Part shown: positions 34,330-45,100 of the stretch, piece after piece
Layout of the letters: each line of letters begins with the position of its first letter
Numbering within the stretch: the first letter of the stretch is position 1
Source of the DNA: Limnomonas spitsbergensis
Taxonomy: Eukaryota; Chlorophyta; Chlorophyceae; Chlamydomonadales
Length of the DNA: 64,000 nucleotides
Assembly: GCA_037349105.1 (NCBI GenBank)
Contig: JAYJMM010000120.1
Location: 7,692,001-7,756,000 of the forward strand
Reading direction: 5' to 3'
Made by a program: the position numbers and the translations under genes
Notes under the pieces: model-generated
Told to the model about the DNA's origin: nothing
The model's database searches: none
What the model saw: only the letters and a program-made list of their open reading frames with translations

Positions 34330-35144
34330 CTACATCAGCATGACAAAACTTCCTGGCATGATAAACGTTGATGCCAAGGGAGAGTATGCTTTGCATGGTG
34401 TGCTCTTTATAAATGGTGCTGGAGGTTCCCAGCAGAATGGGCATGGTTTACAAACAACACGATACGCGGCGTGGATTAAGGAAGCCACCCGTTCGGCCGT
34501 AGCCCATGCTGGCTTCCATGCACCTCCTGTGTGTGTACAATTTATCCACCCAGTGGACTGCATGCCTGACAGGCATTGCCTGTGTAGCTTGTTGGCATAT
34601 TCCTCAGTCCTGGTTGTATCGATCTCAAATGTATTTTCAAGCGTTTCGATCAGGGAAGTGAGGATTGGGCCGCACCTTCCCAACGGGATGGGTTTACGGT
34701 GTACCACAGTGTTGCCCGCTTGCTTTAGCTCGTGGACGAGGGCCTCATGTTCTTCCTTTCTCTCCGTTTTTTTGCTTTCGTGTTCTAGTTGCAATAGCCA
34801 ACTTCTATGACGTGGACTCTGAAAGCGTATTGTGGGATGGCGATTGGATCTAGTACGTCGTCGGAAGATCCGATCGTGTCGCTCGGCTTGAGGCCAGCTC
34901 CTTCGATTATCAGTGTGTCCGGGCGCATCTTCTTCCTTTTGTTCTCCTGTTTGAAGCGCTCTTCTAGGATAAGTAGCGGGCTTACTGGTGGGAATATCCA
35001 GGCCGGGAGGCGCTTGCCTTGAATCCCTGGTGGGAGGTCTTTCTCGGCTCCGGCGTCCATAATCGTGTAGAGACCATCGAGTGGGCTCTTCGTAATTGCC
35101 TTCTGGGTGAGGAGGACGGCTTGGTCACGTCTCGCGATTTTCAT
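34330..35144 (-). pseudogene. LINE-II C-terminal PD-(D/E)XK-like domain (copy B)
   Basis: RPDTLIIEG...VHVIEVGYCN in one frame, then EHEALVHELKQAGNTV and YANKLHRQCL in the next; identical in layout to 5609-6423. Gly replaces the expected catalytic Lys. A TAA interrupts the zinc knuckle upstream (CPLCKEAD, stop, TGHILGGC) in both copies, so it predates the duplication. Confidence 0.5.
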
Positions 35145-35202
35145 CGCGACGGCCTCGGAGTGTTTACACCCTCCAAGGATGTGGCCGGTTTAGTCAGCCT
35201 CC

Positions 35203-36252
35203 TTACAGAGTGGGCAGTTTGGGGTATCGGCTAGGTGGAACACGAAGGCGAGCTTCCTGTTCCACATCTGGCCCCACCGGGCCTTCAAGGTGAGCATGCA
35301 TTGGCCCCATTTGATGGTTGGGTCCTTCCACATGTGGGCGCTGCTCTTCTTGTGCATGGCGCGCGGGAAGTGCCTTTGCCCATGCGTTGCCGTAGACCCC
35401 AGTGTTTGTGAATTGGCGGCCTGCGTGGCTATTAGTGATCGACTTTTTAGTCCCGTCTTGGAGGCTTGAGACGTATTTTTTTGCTACGCTACCGGCTACC
35501 CTGTCAACTTCCTCAATGCCAGGTACCCCCGTGTGGGATCTGACCTTGAAGATGCATGTCTTTCCTCTACTTTCGGCTCGCACACATAGTGCGCCTAGGA
35601 TATTGTTGATTTGGCCAAAGTGTTTGCTCTCAAACAGGGTCCATGGGGCGTCGAGGATTCTCCTGATCATGCTGATGGAGCATGCGTTGTCTGTGTAGAG
35701 GTGGATGTCCTCGTTGGGTGCGGCCACAGCCTGGTGGATGAGGGCTATGAGGATTGCGCTGACTTCAGCCTGGTTTATAGTATTAGTGTTGCCCGTATCG
35801 TTGGGGTTGACCCTGATTGACACCTGACCTCTGGTATACCTGCATTGAATAGCCGCCCCAATGGTCTGAACTCCGTCTGTCTTGATGCATGAACCATCTG
35901 TGTACACCCCGCCTGCAGGTGCATACAGTGGATGGGTGCTTGGGAACTTGTCATCGCGGTTTTCCTCTTCAATCCCTGGGCTTAGCATGGTAGGTCTGAC
36001 GTATGCTTGCCGGGATGGGCCTGTAGGGGGGAGGTTTTTCAGGGCGTGGGGAGCTTTGACGTTGTATTTTACTGTCGTGGGTGCACGTAGGGGCAGCATC
36101 CGGGTTGGGGCCCGCTGAGGGTTGCAGCTGGGCCTTGCGTGAGTCTTTGTAGCGCGTTCATGTTGCACTTTGAGAGGTACAATTGTTTCCGTACAGCTTT
36201 GAATACCGCCACCGCGATCATGGCGCCTTTGATATTGAGGCTGAGGTTGCAT
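35203..36252 (-). pseudogene. LINE-II RNase H frame, intact in copy B
   Basis: A single 349-codon frame contains all four RNase H acidic residues: VYTDGSC (Asp), INQAEVSAIL (Glu), LYTDNACSIS (Asp) and VRSHTGVPGIEEVDRVAG (Asp, preceded by the usual His). It ends one codon series before the zinc knuckle, whose frame differs. This is the longest undamaged piece of the element. Copy A is frameshifted here by 8 bp. Confidence 0.8.
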
Positions 36253-36439
36253 CTATTGGTTAGCCAGTGTCCTGGTTGCTTGAAGTGTCTCCTTGAGTCT
36301 GGCGTCAATAGGATCTGGGTGTTGGAGTGTTGCAGGTGGTTCAGAAGGGGGCTACCTGGTGCATATGGAATTATCATCACGGTGCACGTAAGGATTTCAG
36401 GTTGGCTTTCAGCGCTGGAAATAGCCCACCGGAAGGCTT

Positions 36440-37190
36440 AATCACATTCTTGATATCTTGCCCTGGGTATGATTGGGAGGAACCTGTCCATGCAGTGGAG
36501 TATGCGTCGTAATTGGCTCCAACAAGCTAGTCCTCTTTGAACGCAGACCAATACGATGGTATACAGTCGTTTCTGTCAAATGGTGATGCAAACCTTTCCA
36601 TGGTTGTCCCTAGTGCCTCGCTCAGAGCACTCATAAGCCCATCGGGGCAGCCCCAATTGTTTCCAATGGAGCTCCCCATTTTGCCGTTTGTGCTGCTTTT
36701 CTTGCTAGGATGTATCGGGTCTGCATCCTGGCCATGTCTTCGTTGGTAGCTGCGAGGTCCAAGTGCAGTTGCGGATCCGTGGCTTTTGTGCGGTGGTAGC
36801 ACGCTTGGGCTCTGGTGAGGGCTTCTATACTCTGGGTGCCTACACATTTTCCATCTGGTCGGTAGGTGTAGGCGGTGCTTTCGTTAGTGACGTTATTGCT
36901 GGGGCCGTCTGCGTTGGCCGTGCATGTCCCTGTTTGGATAATATACTGTCTGGGTTGCGTTCCACAGGGTCGAGTCTGACATGCTGCCTCACTGACCGTG
37001 TTGTCTCCCATGTGGATAGCACGACCAGGTGACTGCCAGTCCTACCCTGCCAGAGGTGCTCGGGAAGATGAGTGTCCCTTGCCTCTCGGGGTGGGTTGGG
37101 GTGTCCTGCCGCCCGTAGTTCAGGGTGCATGTGTAATTTTGTTGTACTCAGCCAGGAGGCGGGGGAACATGTGGGGGAGGCTGGCATGTA
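36440..37190 (-). pseudogene. LINE-II block of unknown function, possibly methylase-like
   Basis: Between the RT linker and RNase H lie FASPFDRN..PSYWSAFKED, ANYDAYSTAWTGSSQSYP and, after a frameshift, KAFRWAISSAESQP (intact in copy A at 7680-7730), then MIIPYAPGSPLLNHLQH. The order of N/D-rich start, W-x-G, P, K-A-x2-W-A and x-I-P recalls phage-type adenine methylases, but the NPPY motif is not evident. Copy B has a TAG and a TAA that copy A lacks. The resemblance is an inference; the block may be a linker domain peculiar to algal LINEs. Confidence 0.3.
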
Positions 37191-38959
37191 AGTTGCTTTT
37201 GGTGTTACTGGAATCCTCCAAAATCACCCTCACTCAGGTAAGGTGTGCGGTGCTGCCTTGCTTAGAGAGGAAGTAGTTTCTCTTCTGTGGATTCTGAATT
37301 GGCCACTTCAGCATTATTTGAGGCCCCTGTCCTTTGTGGGTAAGTTTGTTCGAAGGCAGCAAGGTGATCATGACAAATGACTACGGGGGCCTAATTGAAT
37401 CTGTAGTGGCAGTGTGACCTCGGTAATGGTGACTTGCTCATCATATAGGGATCTGATGCACTCAGTAGATAAATTCTTGTTTTTGCATATTTGTTCTTTG
37501 GACTGTTCGCATGTGCAATTGTCGATGTCGGCTGTTGCTCCCTCGTTGGCTTGCTGGTTGGCATAGGAGGACATCAACTCTTGGCGTTGTTGCCAGAAGG
37601 AGGCCATGTTGCCAGGCCAGTCTTGGTGGACTAGCGATGGGTGCATGAGGGTAGTTGCTGGTCTCTCGGTTATTATAGGTATCGCGTATTCTGTGTGGGT
37701 CGCTTCTTGACTGCGCTGGGACCTCTGCGCTTTTGTGAGCTTACGTCGGCAGGTTTTTGAATCTGCATTCTGGGGGCTGGTCAAGGCTTCTGTGCGGGGT
37801 TCCTTTCCCGCCTTAGGCGCCTGGGACATGACATCCCTGACGTCCCTACTGCCTGTTGTGCGCCGGGTATGGGCATTTTCTGCTGGTTGAATAAGTTCCG
37901 AGGGTAGGGCCCTTTGGCCAGTCCAAGGGGTTTGGTGGAGCTTACTTGGCTGATGCTGGCTTTGTTGGAAGGGAGTACCCCGCTGAGGGCTATGCTGAGT
38001 TGGTTCAGGGCTTTCTTTTGCCTTGGTTTTACCCTTGGTCCCTTTGTCTGTGATGAGTTCGCCTACGTGTTTGACCCCTATGGCTCGCAGGGGGGTCATG
38101 AGGGTAGGACACAGTCTTCGAGACCGGAGAAGGGCTGTCAATCTTCCCCCATCTTGGCTACAGATTCGGGTGGGATCTGTTTGGAAACTTCGCCATGCAT
38201 GGTGAGTTCCAGGTCGTGATAGCTAGTTGCCGTAGGCCCGTGCATAACCTTGACATGCCATCCGATATTACTTCAACCGGGGCACCGCCCATTTGGCCGC
38301 GTTGTATGTAGAGGAGGGGCTTTGTGATGGTGCCTAGGTGTCATGTGTCTGCGCATGCTCTGACCAGGCAAGCTGTACTAATTTGGGCGTATCCACTGAG
38401 AGGGAGATGACCCCCAGGTCTGCTTCTTCTTTGCTTAGTAGGACTGTGCAAGTGGGGAAGGATCGTCCCAGACGGAAGCACCGCCTGGCTATGCCTACTA
38501 TGACTTTGTCGAGGCGGCCAAGTTCCATCATGGTGTATGGCGCCACACAGAATCCATACCACATACCGCATACCGCATACCGCTTTTTATGACCGTCTGT
38601 AGCATGTTGATGCACTGCCTCGGCAAGGCCAGAGTGGCTGCGAGTTGGCGGTCTTTCTTCTCTGCGCCGAGTATCTCTAAAGTGCGAAGCAGCCCGCCCG
38701 GACAATCAGCGTAGCTTATTGTCCGTGGCGTATCCCGCTTCTTGCCCCATAACATGGCAGGGCACAAGTGCACCCTCAGGTATTTGTATGCTTCTGTAGG
38801 TGCTGAGAAGGGGATGGGTTTTCCCCCCATCATGGGAGCTGTAGAGTGGCTTAGCAGGCTTGTAAGCCTGTCAAGGTTGGAGGCTTCGCGGCCTCTAATT
38901 GATGCCTGGTCATGAAAGATGGCTGTTGCCGAGCATTTATAGCTGTTAATGGGCAAGCC

Positions 38960-40000
38960 TGCCCACGTTGAAAAGGCATGGATATCTTATGTTTGGATAA
39001 CCATGTCAGCCCTGTTACTTGTCAGTGCTGTTGTGTCATTAACAAACCCCGATGCTGCGTGGTTATGCCGGTCCTTCAACATGTGTCCTTTGATGGGATC
39101 GGTTCTTTCCCCCAGGCAACCATGCCTGTAGCCTCGTCCTCCTACGTGGAGCCAGCGGGGGAGCGGTTCTATGTAAAGCATGAACAATAGGGGGGAGAGG
39201 GGGGCCCCTTGTATGGATCCCCTTGTGATCTCAATAGTGTCAGTATTTCCCCCCTGGCAAGACGATGGTGGTGCGACTGTTTTTTATAAAGACCTCAACT
39301 ACTTCAATTGCGTCAGGTGGGATTCCCAAGTCATGCTTAATGCCGGCTTAATAGTTTGTCAGGTTCCACCATGTTGAACGCATTGCTGAAATCGATGTAG
39401 AGGCAGTACAAGTGCCTCTACATCCTGCTTAGAGTGGTAGGCATTCTCAAATAAGTTGATGAGGTTCCGTAGCTACCTCCAGGTGTCTCCGCCCATTGTT
39501 CCCCCCTCCTGAGATTTGTGTATAATGTTGTGACGCAAGGCATAATGCATGGTCACGTACGTGACATTGCTTGTCCAAAGCTTACATAGCGCGTTGGCTA
39601 GGCCAATGGGTTTGTAGTAAGCGACTAGGTAAGGGTCATTCTTTTTATGGAGCAAGATGGTGTTGGATTATTATTTCCAGGCATGTGGAGTGGTTTCTGT
39701 CACCCACATTATGATGAAGAGACCATGAATGGTGTCGTGCCATTCATCAGGAAAGGCTTCTAGCAAATCAGTTGGGATGCTGTCCGGTCCGGGTATTTCG
39801 CCCCTCTTGGTCTGCTGGTGTAGGCGTGTTTGGTAATTACAGCGGTCAAGAACTAGCCCTAGTAGGTATGCGTCTTGTGGTTTTGCAATCTTTGGGAGTT
39901 CGTCGTGTTCTAGGAGCGTTGTGTCAGCCGTGTCCAACCAGCGTGCTGAGGTTAGACTGAATTTGTCAGTAAGGTCACCTTTCTCCCACGGATAATTCAT
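38960..40000 (-). pseudogene. LINE-II reverse transcriptase core
   Basis: Motifs appear in the proper order over three frames: GPDSIPTDLL, then LLHKKNDP and YKPIGLANALCKLW, motif A YIDFSNAFNMV (catalytic Asp present), motif B GAPLSPLLFMLYIEP and motif C GFVNDTTALT. In motif C the usual F-A/V-D-D is F-V-N-D, so the first catalytic Asp is Asn. Two consecutive stops follow HAWK near 39670. The enzyme is inactive as it stands. Copy A has lost this region entirely. Confidence 0.85.
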
Positions 40001-40999
40001 GGCCCCTCTTTCTTCTCGGAGATATTTGCCAGCTTTTCAATATGGGTGGGGTTGAGGAGGCTTGCAAAAAAAACCTTGGGTGGTTTTCTTCACCGAGAGA
40101 GGGTCAGAGTGCACAAATCCAGTCTCCGTGTCCCGCAGGACGGTGGGGGGGCGTGTGTGTGAGCATTCGTTGCTTGGGTCTTCACTGAAGATAGATTTGT
40201 GGGTGTTTCGGGGCGGCTTAGCAAGCTTGGCTTGGAAGGAAGTTGTGGCCGCCTCATGTTGTATCTTTTCAATATCCACCCGCATGTTTCCCATGCGCTC
40301 ATTTTCCCCCTTTAGCTGGCTTTGCAACTCTGCTCGTAAACCCTCTTGGGGGTTGGCTGTGTCATTAGTGGGGCGTCTGGACTCCCATTTGTTTACTAGA
40401 GCTTGGATCTCTGTTGATGTCGTGTCATCCTGTTCTAGGTTTGTTTTCATGAACATTTTGATAGCTCGGGTTTCCTTGAGGAGGCTTTGGGAGTTTCTTT
40501 TCTGCTTTTTGGGGAAACAATGTTTGCTATGAGGGCTTTGGTGTTCACACTTCTGCATCATGACTTTTTAAGCTGCCTCCATGTCCTTTGCAGGGCATGT
40601 GCCAAGGTGTCTACATCAGGGAGCTGGCCGTTTGTTTTTTGCCCAACAGGACTGCTTCACGTGTGGTGAAGTGCTTAGAGCTGATATCTGCTTCAAATCC
40701 TGATGTTGTGGCGGCGATGTGCTCTGACCTGATGGGGTATCTGAGTGATGGCGCCCTTTCAGCAGTCACATGCTTCTTTTGTTTGTTAGGTTCGAGGTAC
40801 GAGATGCTAGCTGGGCAGTCCACTACTACAAGGGCAAGGTGGTCAAGGGTTCCTCGGCTTCGTACGTGCTCTCGGTTGGGCGGGAGACCGGCGTACCCAG
40901 GGATGGGGACCGGAGGATGATGATATCATCGATGCGGCTCGAGCACGTTGGGGAGCTGTTTGGTTTGTGGTAACTAAGTGTGGACCCTCTGGTCCTTAG

Positions 41000-41991
41000 A
41001 GTCACCTAGGGGCTAAAGGTGGATGGTTTTGTAAGTTTCTCGGTGCAGCTTGTCAGTTATATTCATATCTTATCATCATCATGCCAAACAACCGGTGGTT
41101 GTCAACACCACCAAGTTCAAACGTACAGAAACGCCGAATGCCTGACTAACCAATATTGAATGTGCTTTCGTTCATCTTCAAGCCAGCGATTTGCAAGGGA
41201 GATTAAGCTGTGATTACAGGCAGACCTGTCCCTCGCATCATCCATGCAGCTAATCTGGGCTGCCATGCACCAGCTGTAAACATGCCGGCAAGAATTTACC
41301 GCGAAATCTAGAAACATGCAGCATTCCCAATTTAGTCTGTCTAGGTGATGGTTTGCATATGGTCAAGAGGCAGGTCGTGATACCAGACTTCAGAGAGGTC
41401 CACCCTCCATCCTGAATTACGGTACTGATTTACTGCCAGCTACGTCTCTGACCATGCCGTTGCCTACAGGTGAGGCATTGGAACCTAGCATCTCAACAGA
41501 TTTGCTTTGCTTAACCCACAGCGTACCTGTATTATTTTATGTTAAATCCCATCCCTAGCCGTTTTCCTAAACCTGACCCGAAACCTTAAGTTGTTGCCAT
41601 AGCTGTGTCGTTTTACCTCCACCAGAGGGGTATTGCTCAACCCTTAACCCTTGCCATGTATGCGTTGACATAACAGTGTCAATAGGGGCACACGTGATTG
41701 CTGAGTGTTCAGTCCAGATCCTGATACCGTAATCTAGATCATCGTCATGATCGTTATTCCATTTCGAGCCAGACGAACTTTGGCAGGCCGTTGGGTGGCC
41801 ACCACTGGGCCCGAGGGGAGTACAAAGTATCAAACCTTCACACTTCACAGGCTACGACCTGTGGATGGTCCATGCAGCAAGGCTTGAGTGCTAAGCCAGT
41901 CTTGTCCGCAGGCCGTAATGCAGCAGTTGTGCAGCTGAAGCAATCTAATAGATGGGGGTCCAGCATGTCACCCAAAAAGCTATTCATCCAT
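41000..41991 (+). other. 3' flank of the RING gene (copy B), no gene
   Basis: Counterpart of 9986-10972. No supported coding frame. It lies downstream of the minus-strand RING stop codon. Confidence 0.4.
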
Positions 41992-42108
41992 CTAAACAAA
42001 GGCCCTGTTCCTCCCTGTGATGTCTGCCCGGCAGATAGGGCATCTGTCCAGCCTCCCGCTGCAGCCGCGGCAAATGATGTGACCACACGGCATGAGAAAG
42101 GTGTCCCG
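41992..42108 (-). CDS. Terminal RING exon (copy B)
   Basis: Phase-0 exon of 39 codons: RDTFLMPCGHIICRGC, SGRLDRCPICRADITGRN, RAFV, stop. With CPVC from the previous exon it completes C3HC4 with x11 between the second and third Cys and x6 before the last pair. The copy-A exon (10973-11089) encodes the same protein. Part of the gene above, listed separately because it carries the function call. Confidence 0.8.
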   Translation of the reverse strand, partial: RDTFLMPCGHIICRGCSGRLDRCPICRADITGRNRAFV

Positions 42109-45100
42109 CTGCATGGGAGGAGGGAGGGCTTGAAGTCAATGCAAATGGCAGATGTCATCAATACATGAAGAGGTAGACACACTGAATGAATGCGCCTTTG
42201 CCTTCCAAGCCAAAATATGTGTTCATAGTATGTTGCAGTGCGGATCAGTATTACACACGCTTTTCAGCGGCTGTTCATTCTTGGCTTCTTGTGAGGCGGA
42301 TATATCATCATGGCATCGCACAAAATATCAAGGCATCAAGATCTTGTCATTTGTACGAGAACAGTAGAACCCGCTACTGGCATCCCCTCCTAATCCGATC
42401 AGCATGCCCATTGGCACTACACTGTTGTTTTACCTCCACAGCTGCCTTTAATTTATTTACTGATCCGCCAGCCAGGAACAAAAACGCACCCAACAACTCG
42501 AATTCAAAATTTCAAATTCAAACATTCAACCAAGTGTGTCCAACCCCATCACCCATATTTTTTCTTGCACTCCCGTTGCTAGAAAACCCACCTGGGCTGA
42601 CAGGCAGACCGGGCACTGTGCCGCCTCAGCAGACTCCGCAGTGCGTGCCGCCTCGACCCGCCTCGCCACCACACAGTTGCGGATGCGGGGCAGGGCAGTC
42701 TCAAGTGCAGAGGCCAGGCTGTCCAACGTCTCCAACGACTGAGCGCGCAGGGCGTCCTCCTGTTAGTGTTTAGGGTGTAGGGTTCAGACCTTAACTTCAG
42801 GGGTCCTGCACTTGCCGAAAGGGGGTCGGGTGAAGGGTCTCCAATGAAAGGCCAGACTGTCTGATGCCTCCAAAGACAGAGCACACAAGGCAGCCTGATG
42901 TGCATTGCAAGATGGTCGATGGATCGGTGTTTCGGCTCGTGCTCATGGCAACTTTTCGTACCCCGATGTGTGGGGATAGATATGTCAGTGTTTCCACACT
43001 TCCCCCCCCCTATTTAGTTTGATTGGGGTTTCCAGGGTTCAGGTTTCTACCCCTCCCCCCACGTTTCCAGGGTTCAGGTTTCTACCCCTCCCCCCACGTT
43101 TCCAGGGTTCAGGTTTCTACCCCTCCCCTCAGGTTTTCCTGTCCAATCCTACAGGTTGCCTTTGTCGGTTAGCCCCAGTCTTGTTTCCCAGCAGGAATCA
43201 CATTCTTGAAGCTTATGCAATCTTAGGAGGTCAAATGCACCATCCACAGCTTATAGTATACTTCTAGAAATCCAGAGCTTCAGCTACAATTCAGCTACAT
43301 CAAAACCTGCGGCGACTCAAGCCAGGGCGCCGGGTGCAGAGAGCCTGCTGCAGTGGACCCCCCGCTGCAGGCTGCAGGCTGATCAAAATTTGTCCTCACC
43401 TGCCCAGAAGTGGCTGCCCGTTGGCCTTGGTCTACTTCAGGTGGTTTGGAGCACACAAAGCAAACGCGGGTCTTGGTGGGTCTCATGCACCATCCTAGTC
43501 ATAACAGACACGACCATTGCTGGATCCCTTACAAACTAAAAAAACTGGTTGTGGCAGGCCATTCACACCTGGCCTGCCATGCATGCAAGCTGCCGCTCCA
43601 GCTGCATGAGGGCCTGCCGCTGTGCCTCCCCATGCGCTGCCTGCTCCTCAACACGCGCAGTAGCCTCGGTTGCATGCCGCTCCTGAGGAGCAGGGCAGGT
43701 GGGGACAAACCTTGATCAACCTGCATAAATCTTGCATCTCTCTTTATAGTCTTACACTCCTGCGTCGGCACCCGAGAGACTCTTTTACCGAACTAGCGAT
43801 CCCCCGCTGGCGACCCCAAAAGAAGGAATGAGGAACGTATGCCCCACACATCTTGCATAGTTGCATCCCTCTTTATTATTGCTCCATGGGAGCCTGCTGC
43901 AGAGCCTCCTGGCGTGCTGACTGCTCCTCGATCTGAGCCACAGAGGCGTTCACTTGCTGATCCTGCGGAGCAGTGCTGCAATTAAAAAACTTGGATTCCT
44001 TTAGTCTCCCCCCTTGAGATTTCCTCACAATTGCAGGTGTTGTCTGTCTTCAGAGTATCTTGCCTGTCTGAAAAGGGTCAACACTCAGTGTTTATTTTGT
44101 GTAAGGGTGCCTCAGCTACAATTCAGCTACATAACCACACCATACATGAGAAACAGGCACTGCTGATTTGAAGGTGCTTCAGATGCAAACGAGGGACATC
44201 ACGACCAACGGCCAGGGGGGGGGGGGGGGCTGGGTGCAGCAAGCCCCCCTGCTTGGCCCAAGGGCCATAGCTCGGTCCAGATTCGTTGTCCCACATCCCA
44301 ATGGTTGCTGACCAGCCGCCCCCCAAAGACAGGGGTCTGGTGTAAAACAAAGACAGTTGATACATTCCTTTGAGCTTGACAGGCTGGTGACACATGTGTT
44401 GTTCCCCCCTAACACCTGTTTGACCCCCCTCACCAGCTGCTCCTCGCCTTCCAGGACCTGCTTGCAACATAATTTTGAACCAAATGGACAGTTCATGTTG
44501 GTCATACTCATAATGTTCACACAAGTTGTCCCCTCTCTCACCTGCTGCATGAGCACCTGCGCCAGCTGCTCCCCGTCTTCCAGGACACTTTCCAGCCGGG
44601 TGGACAGGCCCGACACTTGCAGCTACACTGGCCGGGAGGAGGACAAGCGTGAATACAAAATAGAAAACGTAAGAAAAATGGTAAAGCACATAATAAACCC
44701 TAAACCCTGGGCAGGGACCAGGAAAGGATTGACAGGAATTAAGCAACTTCAAAGAATGGACTGTGGACTGAGGGAGACTTGTATACACAGTCAGGGTTTG
44801 GAGGCTGGGTCCGTAGCAGTGCTTTGTTTAGTGCGCTTGATCTGCAATTCAGCTACCGGGTGCTTCTAGTGCAGCAAGCCCTACTCCCTGGACCCTCATC
44901 CTTAAGCCGGTCAAGCTTCTCATCAGCCCTGCTGGCCGCTTGACATCCCCTCAAGGTGGTCTGGCGCATGCTAACAAAACAGGACATGCCAAACGCAAGC
45001 TAGGGGGTGGCTCAAGTGTAGTAGTAGAGTAGCTGAAAACAGCACAGCCTCACCCCTGCTCTCACACCCCCCCTCTTCCATGTCTCCCCATCTCCTTTAC

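Larger units (their letters stand above)
34320..41000 (-). mobile_element. LINE-II non-LTR retrotransposon with two nuclease-like domains (copy B)
   Basis: A 6.7-kb minus-strand element broken by frameshifts and stops. From its 5' side: an AP-endonuclease end (CSSRIDDIIIL, then TLDHLALVVVD, 40790-40985); a charged linker; reverse transcriptase (38960-40000: GPDSIPTDLL, YKPIGLANALCKLW, YIDFSNAFNMV, GAPLSPLLFMLYIEP, GFVNDTTALT); a thumb and basic Gln-rich linker (37368-38956); an unassigned block (36440-37190); RNase H (about 35470-35925); a zinc knuckle CPLC...GHILGGCKH (about 35150-35230); and a PD-(D/E)XK-like end (34330-35144). Known Dualen/RandI elements of green algae also pair an AP endonuclease with a restriction-like one. 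The 5' end is truncated inside the AP-endonuclease domain. Confidence 0.85.
27393..44290 (+). repeat. Direct segmental duplication, copy B
   Basis: This is the longer partner of 1-13204. It carries the same sequence of modules but keeps the 2.38 kb (37797-40180) and about 256 bp (30470-30726) missing from A. It has a longer 45-bp array and a threefold repeat at 43025-43130 that is single in A. It lacks about 34 bp present in A near 8700. To the right it runs into the rest of the RING gene, so B probably sits at the ancestral locus. To the left its homology continues to 26660 as one arm of an inverted repeat. Confidence 0.95.
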
